NCBI GenBank assembly: GCA_002049455.2
Contig: KV918956.1
Coordinates: 1 to 64,000, forward strand
Reading direction: 5' to 3'
Source of the DNA: Porphyra umbilicalis
Lineage: Eukaryota > Rhodophyta > Bangiophyceae > Bangiales > Bangiaceae
DNA: 64,000 nucleotides
A program made the translations under genes and the position numbers. A model generated the notes under the pieces. That model searched no databases. It worked only from the letters and a program-made list of their open reading frames with translations, and was not told where the DNA came from. Below are positions 10,647 to 20,589 of this stretch, one piece after another (positions within the stretch are counted from its first letter, which is position 1; each line of letters begins with the position of its first letter).

Positions 10647-11127
10647 GGTGTCCCAAAAGGGGGGGGGAGGGGGGACCGACGCGGCCGTCACGGGTGGATG
10701 GCCCGGCGGCTGTGCGACGGGGGGGGGGGTGGGGCGGCGGCCGCAGCGTCAGCGGCGAGACGAGCTTCCGCGCCCCTGCAGGCACCACGGCGGGGGACGG
10801 GGGCGGCCGGGTCGGCACCGCAACGCCGACGCACCGGGGAGGCCCGCACCGCGCCCGAGCGCCGTGTGCTGGCGAGCAGACGCGCCCGCGGGGGGCGCGC
10901 GGCTCCGGCAGGAGATTTGATCGAGCGCACGCGGTCGTCTGGACCTCCCCCCATTGAAATCCCTGCACATTATTGACTTGCCCCACACGCGCGTCGCTCG
11001 GCCACAGCCGCCAACGCCGCACGCCACGGCAGCGGCATGGCCCCCCGCCCTCACCCACACACCACCGCCGTCCTCTGGTTGCTTGCACCTCCCCCCCATG
11101 CCACAGACGATCCCCGCGCGACCCCGC
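10647..11127. other. spacer between two minus-strand genes
   Basis: Probably 3' flank of the ribophorin-type gene and promoter of the PsbP-domain gene. The true 3' end of the former may extend into it. No distinct signal was recognised. Confidence 0.4.
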
Positions 11128-12578
11128 CTAGTGCCCTTTGCGCGACCGGAGCGCCTCCGCGTCGGGCCGCGCGAGCGCCGACCCCCCCGGGGCGGCCGCG
11201 CCGCCACCGACCGCAGCGCCCCATACCCCGCCACCATCGTCGGCGGCGCGAGCAGCGCGAGCGCCCCCGCCGTCGTCGTCAGCCGCCAGCCGACCCAAAA
11301 CCGCCCGAGCACCGCCGCCACGGCGAGGAGGCACCCCACAAAGGCGGCCGTTGAGGGCGTGACGGGCGGCCGCGCGTCGGCGCGTGCGTCGGCGCCGGCG
11401 GTCGCGACCACCGCCATGGCGCCCGGCCGCGCCACGACGGCGGCGGCAAAGGCGGCGAACGGCGCGACCGCCGCCGCAACGGCGGCGGCCACAAGGACGG
11501 CGGGGGGGCCCCGGCGGGGCGCCGGCGTCGGCGCCTCGTACTCGGGGAGCGGCACCCGCGCGACGTGCAAGTCAAACTCAAAGACGCCGGGCGTCGGCGT
11601 GGCGGCGCGGCGGTAGGTGGAGGCGGCGGCAAGCGTCGCCGCCGAGGACGCGGTCCACGTGACGCCGCGCGCGAGCGCCGCGTCGCCAATGATGACCGTC
11701 CACGCGATGGGCGCGTTGGGCGTCCAAAAGGTCGGGTCCGCCGCCATGAGTTTTTTCAACGGCTGGGCGGGCGGGGTCAAGGGCACGCGGTGCGGGGGGG
11801 GGGGGGGGGGGGGCGTGCGGTATCGAAACAGCAACAGCCGAGCCGAGCCAAACAGGGACAAAAAGGGGAAGCATGCAGGGGGGAATGCAGCGTGACAGAT
11901 GTCAGAAAAGAGCACACGCAAGCAGGCAAGCGGGAACCCCGCAGAGAGAAAACAGGCGGCGACGAAAAACCACAACACGGATGGAGCCCCGACCGTCCCA
12001 CGCATCTGCGCGCGCACCCCCACCGCCCCCGCCCAAAGCAGCGCGCCACGTACCAGCTCCACGTGCATGTCGTCCCCCCGCGGCTTCATCACGTGCACAC
12101 TCTGGCGCTCCCCCCCCCCTCCTCCCCACGCGCAAAGCGCACAAACGCTTGCGCGGGCACGAGCGGCGCCCCCCCCGCGTCGACAACCCCCGCGCGGACG
12201 GTGAGGCTGTCCCCCTCGGCGAGCTGCAACGGGGGCCCCGGCGCGTCGCCGTCGACCCCCCCCCCTCTGTCACGCGGGCGGCGAGGCGGTGGCGCGCCAC
12301 CCGCTCTGGGCCGGCCGCGTAGCTGACGCGCGCCGTCAGGGCGGTGACGCGCGCCGACGCGGCAGCCGCCGCGTCGGCAGCGGCGGCGGCGGCCGCAGCG
12401 GCCGCCGACACGGCCGCCGACGCATCGGCGGCGGCGGCAGAGGCAGCGTCGGCGGCGGCGGCCGCGTCGACCGCCGCCCGCGTCGTCGCGGCCGCGGGGG
12501 GGGGGCGCCAGCGGCGGCGAGGAGCGCGGCAACGCCGACCGCGAGCGCCGCCGACCGGGTTAGCCGCGGGCGGGCCAT
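11128..12578 (-). CDS. RPN2: oligosaccharyltransferase subunit, ribophorin II / Swp1 type
   Basis: A subunit of the ER N-glycosylation complex. The ATG at 12576-12578 opens a signal peptide (MARPRLTRSAALAVGVAALL), followed by an Ala-rich lumenal region. Then come PLQLAEGDSLTVRAGVVDAG, the block QAFVRFARGEE and VHVMKPRGDDMHVEL, as in family members. A GT..AG intron spans 12053-11763. Exon 2 reads PLKKLMAADPTFWTPNAPIA, WTVIIGDAALARGVTW, then FEFDLHVARVPLPEYE and the basic-proline stretch PAPRRGPP just before the first membrane segment, as in RPN2. Hydrophobic segments follow (AVLVAAAVAAAVAPFAAFAA; STAAFVGCLLAVAAVLGRFW; TTAGALALLAPPTMVAGYGA). The size suits the short Swp1-like form rather than the roughly 630-residue animal protein. 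Exon 1 changes frame at poly-G runs near 12110 and 12260. The 3' end is uncertain; 11128 is one candidate stop. Confidence 0.75.
11763..12053 (-). other. spliceosomal intron in the RPN2-type gene
   Basis: The donor reads GAGCTG|GTACGTGG, and the acceptor is a CCCGCCCGCCCAG|CCG context. The family pattern continues on both sides. It contains a long poly-C/poly-G run near 11795-11813. Confidence 0.7.
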
Positions 12579-13012
12579 GGCGCGCCGGCGGTGAGGAGCC
12601 GCAACAGGAAGAGAGGTGGTAGGGGAGGTGGGGGACGAGGAGGGCGTGGCGAGGGGCGGCCGATGGGATGATACAAGCGCACCGTGGGAGAGCTGGGGGG
12701 GCGCGTCAAACGGCCGAGCGCGTCGGCGCCGTGAAGGCGGGCGGGGTCGGCGCGAAGGCCGATCAAGGCGCCGCTTGGGCCAAGCAGCCGCTCCGACGCG
12801 GCTGAGAGACACGTACTTGATCGGGGTATGCTGACACCTTGGCTGCAGTCAAGTATAACTACATAAATAGGAAGAGAACTTTCACCCACTTTCATCTTTG
12901 GTGGCGTGCGCCGTAGGGTTGTGCATCATTGGGCATTTGTAGCAGCCCCACAGCAAGGTCTAAACCACGTTACTCCAAATCGCGCATTCCGGGAGAAATG
13001 ACGTGCGGATCT
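12579..13012. other. 5' flank of RPN2-type gene, with a TAGGGTTGTGCATCA motif
   Basis: Contains the 15-base motif TAGGGTTGTGCATCA near 12915, which recurs near 31173 and resembles the end of the 8-bp-TSD element at 35549. No partner end was found. Otherwise nothing is recognised. Confidence 0.4.
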
Positions 13013-13599
13013 GAGGCACTTTCACAAACTGTCAATTGTGAACGAAACTCTCATCTTGCAGAACCCCCCTCAGATGCATCGCCAGGGGGGGTGGTCCGCA
13101 CTCACAGGGCCATAGAGGCCGATTCTGAGGCCGCTCCAATACGGCCCTACAACAACGAGATATGCATGTAGAAACGGAAAACAAAGCCAGACCCTGTGAG
13201 AAGAGGTCACAAGGATGCATCCCAGAGAGTGGGTGTCTCTGAGGGCGCTTTCTTCATATTAATTGACGGCATTAAAAAAGCGCTCGATATGACTCGCCTC
13301 AGAGGTGCGTTCAGGGGGGTCGAGCCGAGAAGTTATTGCATGTCGTCAGAGAAGATGAAGAAAACGCTCTCAGAGACACCCACTCCCTGGGATGCATCGT
13401 TGTGACCTCTTCTCACAGGGTCTGGCTTTGTTTTCCGTTTCTACATGCATATCTCGTTGTTGTAGGGCCGTATTGGAGCGGCCTCAGAATCGGCCTCTAT
13501 GGCCCTGTGAGTGCGGACCACCCCCCCTGGCGATGCATCTGAGGGGGGTTCTGCAAGATGAGAGTTTCGTTCACATTTGACAGTTTGTGAAAGTGCCTC
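13013..13599. repeat. long inverted repeat, two 245-bp arms, 97-bp loop
   Basis: Left arm 13013-13257 and right arm 13355-13599 are near-identical reverse complements, starting GAGGCACTTTCACAAACTGT. A 62-residue frame read outward from the left arm on the minus strand and one from the right arm on the + strand differ at only two residues, which shows how close the arms are. The loop is 13258-13354. No flanking duplication was found. It is a foldback element or inverted duplication. A transcript would form a long hairpin and could feed small RNAs. Confidence 0.95.
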
Positions 13600-13798
13600 T
13601 CTCTGCAGGTCGCACTGCAAAGTGGCCTCAATGGCCCTGTACGGACTGATTTTATCCCCCAGAAGCATGCAGCGTGTCGCTACCGCCGTGCTTTCCGAAG
13701 AGGCTATGGCGACCCTGGCATCGATGAGGTACCATGCCATAATTTTCAATGTCGACAAGAAATGGACGTTCGAATGCGGAAACAAGGCTATCTGCAGG

Positions 13799-14236
13799 CT
13801 AACTGAGGATAAGGCTGCCACCCTTTACCACAGCAGAGATGTCGCCCTTGGACACTGAGAAGCGGCCACGACAGCGGCCGACCGCTGAGAAAGCCGCTTC
13901 CACAGACAGCACCCGCGCCGTCCACGTCCCCGAGGAGAGGTGGTACTTCCACACCTGCATATCACGGTCACCGAAACCGACCCCATCCGGCCCCCCCGCC
14001 TGGCCGTCGGCGTCAGACGTGACGAGGAGGAGGCTATCTGAGGCGGGCACGTAGGACAGCTTGGGGGGGGTGGTAGCAAACAAGTACCCGCACGGGGGCG
14101 GCGGCGCAGACGTCGTGGGGGGACCCGACCGCGCCACGCACTCCACGAGCGCCCCCTTATTGGGCCACACCGGCTGGCGCCCCGGCAGGAGCGCCCACGA
14201 GGACGTGGCGGCGGAAAATTCTGTATTTTCCTGCAC
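13799..14236 (-). CDS. hypothetical protein fragment, propeller-like composition
   Basis: A 145-codon open stretch with normal residue mix. It includes FSAATSSWALLPGRQPVWPN, LSYVPASDSLLLVTSDADG, RDMQVWKYHLSSGTWTARVL and KGDISAVVKGGSLILS before the stop. The alternation of 'W.L.' turns and 'DSLLLVTSD' strands resembles kelch or galactose-oxidase-type propeller blades, but I cannot place it in a named family. It is cut off upstream, where the Tc1-type transposase copy begins, so it may be the 3' end of a host gene disrupted by that insertion. Confidence 0.3.
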   Translation of the reverse strand: MQENTEFSAATSSWALLPGRQPVWPNKGALVECVARSGPPTTSAPPPPCGYLFATTPPKLSYVPASDSLLLVTSDADGQAGGPDGVGFGDRDMQVWKYHLSSGTWTARVLSVEAAFSAVGRCRGRFSVSKGDISAVVKGGSLILS

Positions 14237-14418
14237 GTTAACGTCGTCACGAGCCGCGGTGCGCTTGTCGTTGCCGACGCGGGCGTCGCCGTTGTCGTGG
14301 ACGCCGCAGGCGGCGACGGAGGTGTCGCCGCCGCTGCGGTGACCGCGGCGGCGAAGCTCACGGTGACGCCTGTTGAGCGGCGCCAGTCTTCAACTGTGTC
14401 TTGCTCGCCGTGGAGGTC

Positions 14419-15854
14419 ATGCTTAGCGTAGACAATCGACTCATCGCTGTCACGATGCTGCACAACGGCGTCAGCCGCAACACCATCTACGAGAGTGCCG
14501 GCGTCACGCGGTCGACGCGTAACCGCTGAAAGCGGTACTACCGTGACCACGGGTCGGTGTGGAGGGACCCGGTGCTGCGCAACCTGCACGAGGACAATTG
14601 TGCGTTCGACATGACGCTGCTGTCGGCCATCGTCACGTGGGTTCGAGAGAACCCCCGCGGGCTGCTGCGCGAGCACTGTACCATGCTGGACATGATGCGC
14701 AACCATCCAAGCTGCGAGTTCTCAAGCATATCTTCGCCCGCAATTGGCAAATTGTCACCGGTAGCCCCCTTGACTGGCCAAAGCCCACATACTGTGCGAA
14801 TTGGCCTGTGGCATGCCCTTTGGGAGGTTACTTCCGCATTGTTCATTTTTTATTGTTCGTTTGCTTGCCTGTCTTATCTATCTGCCGGCACTCATTACGA
14901 TCGCTTGTGATCGGACGGTCGATCGACCAGTGCCCTCGTTTATATTAAATCACCATGGGTCCGGGGTCGCCGTCGTGGGCACCACCCGGCTCCCCATCGG
15001 ATGCCTTTCAACAAAAGGTCTTTCTTCCTCGCCGCAACGGCGATAGAACTCGCTTTATTGCTTGGCTACGGTCGGTCTCATTACACAGGTAATTGAACCA
15101 ACGTTATTAATGCCACAAGTTCATCGGCCTACGCTGCTCGAAGAGCACCGTCGACCTCCACCTCAACAAGCTGGGCTTCACCCGCAAGGTCGTGTCGCGG
15201 CTGTTCGAGGAGTCGTCGGCGCCTCGGCGGCTGACCCGCGCAGGAATTCGCGAGCACATTTCTCGTCGCTGTTCCGTGTCCGTTGACGAGAGGCACACCG
15301 ACGGCGGTGACGTCTTCCGTCGCTTTGGAAGAGCCCTGGCGCACGGCCGCTCTCGTCTGCTGGGTCGCGACCTGCGCACGGTGCCGCGGATGAGCACTAA
15401 AATGGCGGTGTCGAGCGACGGTGGCATCCTCGGCTTTCAGTCTGTCTTCGTAGGCAAGGGGGCGCTGACGGCGGCGGACTGGCGTCTGTTCGTGCAGAAC
15501 CTCATACCAAAGTTTGGCGTCTACGTTCCAGGGAGGCCGTGGACCCAGCAGTCGAACAATTGCGTCGTTTTGTTGGACAACGCTCCCATCCACGACGCGG
15601 CCGGAGACACCTTCCTAGGCAACAACGGCGTGCCGTTCTTGCGATTGCCGATGGACAGCCCCGACCTCCAGCCCATCGAGGGCGTCTTCAATGACTTGAA
15701 GACGATTATTCGCAACTTGGTCTACGTTCGACCAGAGCTACTCGACCAGCCGCATTTTCTGCAGGCCACGGCTGCCAGCATGCTCACTCGGCGCCAAATT
15801 ATTGGGCAATTTGATTGGGTGGACGTTGTGATCGCATCGATTCTTGCTCAATAA
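14419..15854 (+). mobile_element. Tc1/mariner (IS630-like) transposase, decayed copy
   Basis: The N-terminal part from the ATG at 14419 is a helix-turn-helix region (IAVTMLHNGVSRNTIYESAG), then MTLLSAIVTWVRENPRGLLR. The C-terminal part (15113-15854) is a DDE_3-type domain. It has STVDLHLNKLGFTRKVVSRL, the first acidic block SVSVDERHTDG, the second block CVVLLDNAPIHD, and the third block LPMDSPDLQPIEGVFNDLK. The last reading frame ends in AQ at 15854 with AATAAA just after. The N-terminal frame has a TGA after RNR, and the two halves are separated by about 370 bp that do not encode the family (14745-15112), an intron or second insertion. So it is a dead or intron-bearing copy. I found no convincing terminal repeats. 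Confidence 0.85.
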
Positions 15855-18229
15855 ATTTCGATCCTGTCTATTTCGGCAATCGTCAAGCACTCGACCACCA
15901 TGTTTAACGCGGGCTGACGACATTGTCGAACAGCCTGCCCCCTCAGACAGTGACAGCAACGGGTGTCACTCTGGCTCCTACGAGCGCCGTACACAGGTGG
16001 TGCCCGTCCCAGCGGGTTTCCCGGCCCCTCTCAGGCGCTCCGCGTGAGCCTCAGCCGCTGCGCACCCGTCCACGCAGCCACCCCGGCCTCGCAACCAGCG
16101 GCCGGGCGCCACGTCCGACTCCCACTGGCATGGTTCCCAACGTGCACGAGCCTGGCATGCACTTGTTGTATTGGTAGTCGGCGCACATGGCCATGCCGCT
16201 GCCCCAAATGCCGATGACGGGCGTATTCTGGCTGTTTGACATATGTGCACGCGTGGCGCACTGCAGTCGGCAGCGCGCGAGGTCAGGCACGTGTCCCCTC
16301 GCTGACCGAGCGCGTAGCTGAAATGTAGTCGCACCCTGCATTGGACAGCGCGCTCAGCGACACTGTGCCTACCAGCGCAGATGAAAAGCTTCTGAATGGG
16401 CAGCATCGACTATGCACCACCAAGACGAAAAAGTGCATCCATTGTGAGTACGCTGTAGTGAGATTATGCACTTATGGCGACTCGAGAACGTCCCAAGGCT
16501 TGGGTCTGCCAATCTGTGGCCCTGGATTGATATGAGATTCTGCGAAAGCGCAAAGGTCGTCGTTTCCGATCGAGCAGCCAGCCCAATTGACGCATCAGGG
16601 AAGAAACTTGATAAAGTGGACCACGTTTTTCTGCCGCACACAGGGATCTCGCGACACTGTCTTGGTCCTGGAGGGCCGGCCCTGCAGGGTCCCTTTTGCG
16701 GAACCTGGAGAGGGGTGGCGCTTCACACGGTTTGTTCTGGGAGGTTTTGGTGTGGGGGCGGAGCGTCACGGTCGTCGTTGACCATCGATCGCGCATGCCG
16801 TCGTCGTCATCGGCACCCCCGTTGTGGTTGCAACCGGCTTTTCCGGTACAGTGGGATGCACTGCCACGCTCGTTCCCTGGCCTCACTCTGGTAAGCTTGT
16901 TTTTCATCTACTGGCCGCCCCTCTCATCTCGCATTCGAAGCGCAAGTGTCCCCGTCAATGTGAGTGTTACAGCTGCACATGGGGCGCTCCCTCCTGACCA
17001 GAATCGTGCGTGGTCGAGGATCATATTATGTGCTTGTCGCATTGCTTTTGCTCGTTTCTTACGTGAATTTGCTCTTCAGGACGTGGCAGCAGCAGAGGAG
17101 GTGTCTTTTGCGCGCTCCTGTATCGTGTAAAATGGTGGCGCCGACGGCTGCAGCGACGCACCGTCCTGCGGGCACGGCGGCCCTGGCTGATGGCGTTGGC
17201 GTGCTGGGATCTGGCGGGGGCGGCGTGCCAGACAGCAGGTGGTGCGGCTCTCCGCCACAGGACCGTGGGCAATTAGGGGAGACGCCGATGACAGCGACGC
17301 GAACGAAGACGGCGATGTCAATATTTGAGACATGCCGTCCCCGACGTTCCAGCCGCAATGATCGGCCCGACGCCCTCTTTAATGTTTCCGACATGTGCGT
17401 TAGATGCCGTGCCCTCGCCCGCTTGGCTTTAGTGCCTCTCTGTGCCTCTCGTGTCGTTGCGAACAAAATTATGATGTCACATGTCGTGTGTTTCCTGCCG
17501 CCCGGCCGCGACTGCTTCTCTCCACGTCCACCCGAACAAAGAGATAACAGTATGGCGAAAGAAAAGCCCTTCGCGGCACCCAACAGTGCGCCGCCATCGG
17601 CGTCCGTGCAGCGAACACAGCGCTCACGACCTTCTCCACCGTAAGCATCACTGGCCGTCATCGGCCCCCACGCCCACCCGCTGTTGCGTCCGGCAGTGTC
17701 GCGGTGGCAGTGGCGGCGGCAACGGCGGAGCGATGCGGTTCCTCGGCCGGCCGGCGCGCGCGGTGGTCGGCGGGTGGCTCCTGGGGTCACCCTTCGCCGG
17801 CGGTGGTTGCTGGTGGCGGCCGGACTCGGGCCGAGTGCTCCCGGCGCTCGCGCTCAGCGCGGACGCAGCACTGTGCGACACGCCTGAGAATGGTTTGGAG
17901 ACTGCCGTGGTCGCGTAGACGGCAGTACGCCCCTCAAGTGCCTGGTGACGCTCAAGTGGTCTGCGTGGATGTTCTTCTCACACTGGTATTGACAATGAGA
18001 GATGCACTCACATTGTTTGAAGCAAAACGTCATACTACAAACCAACGAGAAACAAACTCAGTATTTCGAGAAGCTCTCTTTGGTCTCCTGCACGGCGCAG
18101 CTAGCAGCATGTGCGTCGATTCTACAGTCGCTCGTTGCCCGACGTTGATAGGTGGCGGTAGATCCCGCGGTCTGCCACGCCCCAGAGGCACCGGCAACGA
18201 CGGGCGCCGCGGTGACGAGACCGGCGGGA
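15855..18229. other. no gene recognised
   Basis: Contains short minus-strand peptides with some Cys content (16051-16341, including CADYQYNKCMPGSC) that could be an exon of an extracellular protein. The rest shows overlapping frames without motifs. No RNA genes were recognised. Confidence 0.35.
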
Positions 18230-19020
18230 ACAGTGACGGCGGGGGCGGTGACGACGGGGGCGGTGACGTCGGGGGCGGTGACGGCGGTGGCGGTGACGGC
18301 GGGGGCGGTGACGAGATCGGCGACGGGCACGACGGGGACGGGCACCAGGGGGGACGGCGACGGCGGGGGCGGTGACGGCGGGGGCGGAGACGGCGAGAAT
18401 AGGCACGGCGACGACGGGCACGGCGGTGACGGGATCGGCGACGGGCACGGCAAGGACGGGCTCAAGCGGCGACGGTGACGTCGCGGGCGGTGACGGCGAG
18501 GACAGGCACGGCGACGACTGGCACGGCGGTGACGAGATCGGCGATGTGCACGACAGTGACAGGCGCTAACGGGGACGGCGACGGCGGAGGCGGTGACGGC
18601 GGGGGCGGAGACGGCGAGGACTGGCACGGCGACGACTGGCACGGCGGTGACGAGATCGGCGACGTGCACGACAGTGACTGGCGTTAGCGGGGACAGCGAC
18701 GGCGGGGGCGGTGACGGCGGTGTCGGAGACGGCGGGAATAGGCACGGCGACGACTGGCACGGCGGTGACGGGATCGGCGACGGGCACGGCGGGGACGGGG
18801 GGAATAGGCACGGCAACGACGGGCACGGCGGTGACGGGATCGGCGACGGCCACGGCGGGGACGGGCACCAGCGGGGACGACGACGGCGGCGGCGGTGACG
18901 GCGGGGGCGGAGACGGCGGGGACAGGCACTGCGACGACGGGCACGACGGTGACGGGATCGGCGGTGGGCGCGGCAGGGACGAGACCAGCGGGGACGGTGA
19001 CGGCGGGGGCGGTGACGGCG
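18230..19020. repeat. GC-rich minisatellite (GGCGGTGACGGCGGG-type units) with higher-order repeats
   Basis: Short units around GGCGGTGACGGCGGG alternate with GACGGGCACGGCGACGACTG and GGCGGTGACGAGATCGGCGA modules. These modules recur about every 110-120 bp in a higher-order pattern. The array stays open in several frames on both strands because units have lengths compatible with three; I treat that as a by-product. The array resumes at 19481 after an inserted element. Confidence 0.9.
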
Positions 19021-19480
19021 GCGCAGCGGGCCCAAAATCGTCGTCAAGAGCACGTCTGCTTTTGGGTGTTTTGGGACGAACAGATAATCTCCAAACCGCC
19101 CTGGGGCTCTGTCAGGGCTGCTTTTTTCCAGAAAGGGCGCCAAAATCATCTGTTCGCCGGGATAGATGCATCTCCACTCGTAAAAAGAGAGACACAGCAT
19201 AAGACGTATACACTTCACCCTTCCAGAAAGAGAGAGAGACGGAGATGCATCTATGGCCCTGCTAGCAGACGCAATGTGTGGAGTGTGGAACGATTCCTGT
19301 TCTCGTCAACACAAATATGCAAGGACCTCTCATGGGATGGCCTCTGAGAGCCTGTCAAGGGGGGTCGATCTTTTTTTTGCACAGGAATTCTGTTTCTTGA
19401 AACAGGAACACGGGCCTCCAAGAGGCTCAAAACAGGCAAAATCAGACGTGCTTTTGACAACGATTCTAGGTTCGCTGCGC
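19021..19480. mobile_element. 460-bp TIR element inserted in the minisatellite
   Basis: The left end GCGCAGCGGGCCCAAAATCG and the right end (read from the complement) GCGCAGCGAACCTAGAATCG continue as an inverted match for about 55 bases, including a shared AAGCACGTCTG core. A second inner inverted pair ATAGATGCATCTCC / GGAGATGCATCTAT is present. Its composition is AT-richer than the flanking minisatellite, which continues on both sides. Target duplication cannot be read inside repetitive DNA. Confidence 0.75.
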
Positions 19481-19550
19481 GGGGGCGGTGACGGCGAGGT
19501 CGGTGACGGCGGGGGCGGTGACGGCGGGGGCGGTGACGGCGGCTACAGGA
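19481..19550. repeat. continuation of the minisatellite
   Basis: GGGGGCGGTGACGGCGAGGT units identical in type to the 18230-19020 array follow the inserted element directly. Confidence 0.85.
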
Positions 19551-20589
19551 TCGGCGGGGAGGGGCGCTGTCGCAGGGACGAATGCTACTTCCACTAGCCA
19601 ATCATCGTCTTCCGCCCTCCGATCTCCGTTCTCCGCCTCTCGTTAGTCCCTCTTCGTCTGGAATGCAATCTCGCAGACTGCCGTTTGTCGAGGAACTTTT
19701 GGCACAGAGCTGGGGTACGCTGATCTCAGAAATCGGTTTCGACGAATGCTCCTCCTGACGAGCTGATTCAGGCATCCTTTGGCATCCCGCGACCGTAAGG
19801 AACGCGGAAGTCCTCGAGTCTTGCAATTGTGCCGTGTAGCGCAGTCAAGGAATGGCCCGACTTGGCAGAGCATGAGTGTGGCAAGCGCAATGCGGGCAAC
19901 GCAGGGTGCACAACGGCCAGCCAGCCGGACGGAAAACCGCGACAGTAGTGACATGCGCACTGTATGAGAAATATCAACAGTCAGTCGCGGGCACGAGCGG
20001 ATAGCAGAATCAACTTCTGAGTGTGGTACGCAGTGCCCTTCTAAAAGCGTGCGGGATGCCTTTCGTCTCCATGACGTGGGCAATGTGAACGTGGCGGAGA
20101 ATGCGGGGAAGCTGCCTCCATCTCGTCTCCATGACGAGGGCAATGCAAGCGTGTCGGAGAATGCGGGGAAGCTGGATTTTCTGTGCTTCTTCTCTACCCG
20201 TCTGAGCTGCAGAAAAGCTGCTTATGGCAGCGCGGACTCGTTTTCTGCCCTTTTGGCCATGTGAGGTCGACCGAATCAAGCGCTGAACGACTTTGTAAAA
20301 CTTCGACCACAACTATGACTGCAGTCGATCATGCTGGCTTCCACATGGAGATGTCCGTGGCGTCGAAGGACGTGCGCTCGACGTAAACGAGGTCTTCGCG
20401 TGTGTTCCTGCGTCCGCCGCCGGAGTGGCTGCCACGGATGCGGCGGTCCAAATGGAATCCCCGCCGCCACTCTCTTGCGTTGGACAAGCCCTCTGTCGGA
20501 CATGGCAACGCTGTTGGCGCTCTCTAGCGTCCCCGGCGCAACCGTCACCAATACCACTCCAGTCGGCGCCGCTGACACGCGCGACAATG
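19551..20589. other. no gene recognised
   Basis: Spacer with a small tandem duplication at 20064-20175 (separate entry). No coding motif was recognised. Confidence 0.4.
20064..20175. repeat. two tandem copies of a 60-bp unit
   Basis: CGTCTCCATGACG..GGGCAATG and GCGGAGAATGCGGGGAAGCT recur at a 60-base spacing starting at 20064 and 20124, with few differences. Confidence 0.85.

Noticed and set aside
8762-10957. 731-codon open frame on the + strand
   Set aside because: It is antisense to the PsbP-domain gene and made of Arg/Pro/Ala noise. It is open only because stop codons are rare at this GC content.
14745-15112. Transposase gap as a MITE insertion
   Set aside because: I could not find inverted ends or a target duplication; an intron is equally possible, so no separate element is listed.
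18230-19020. CRISPR-like array
   Set aside because: Units are short, contiguous and variable with no spacers; this is a eukaryotic minisatellite.
18058-19218. 386-codon minus frame through the minisatellite
   Set aside because: The repeat units keep every frame open, and the peptide is a simple PAV/RHR repetition. It continues into unrelated transposon DNA.
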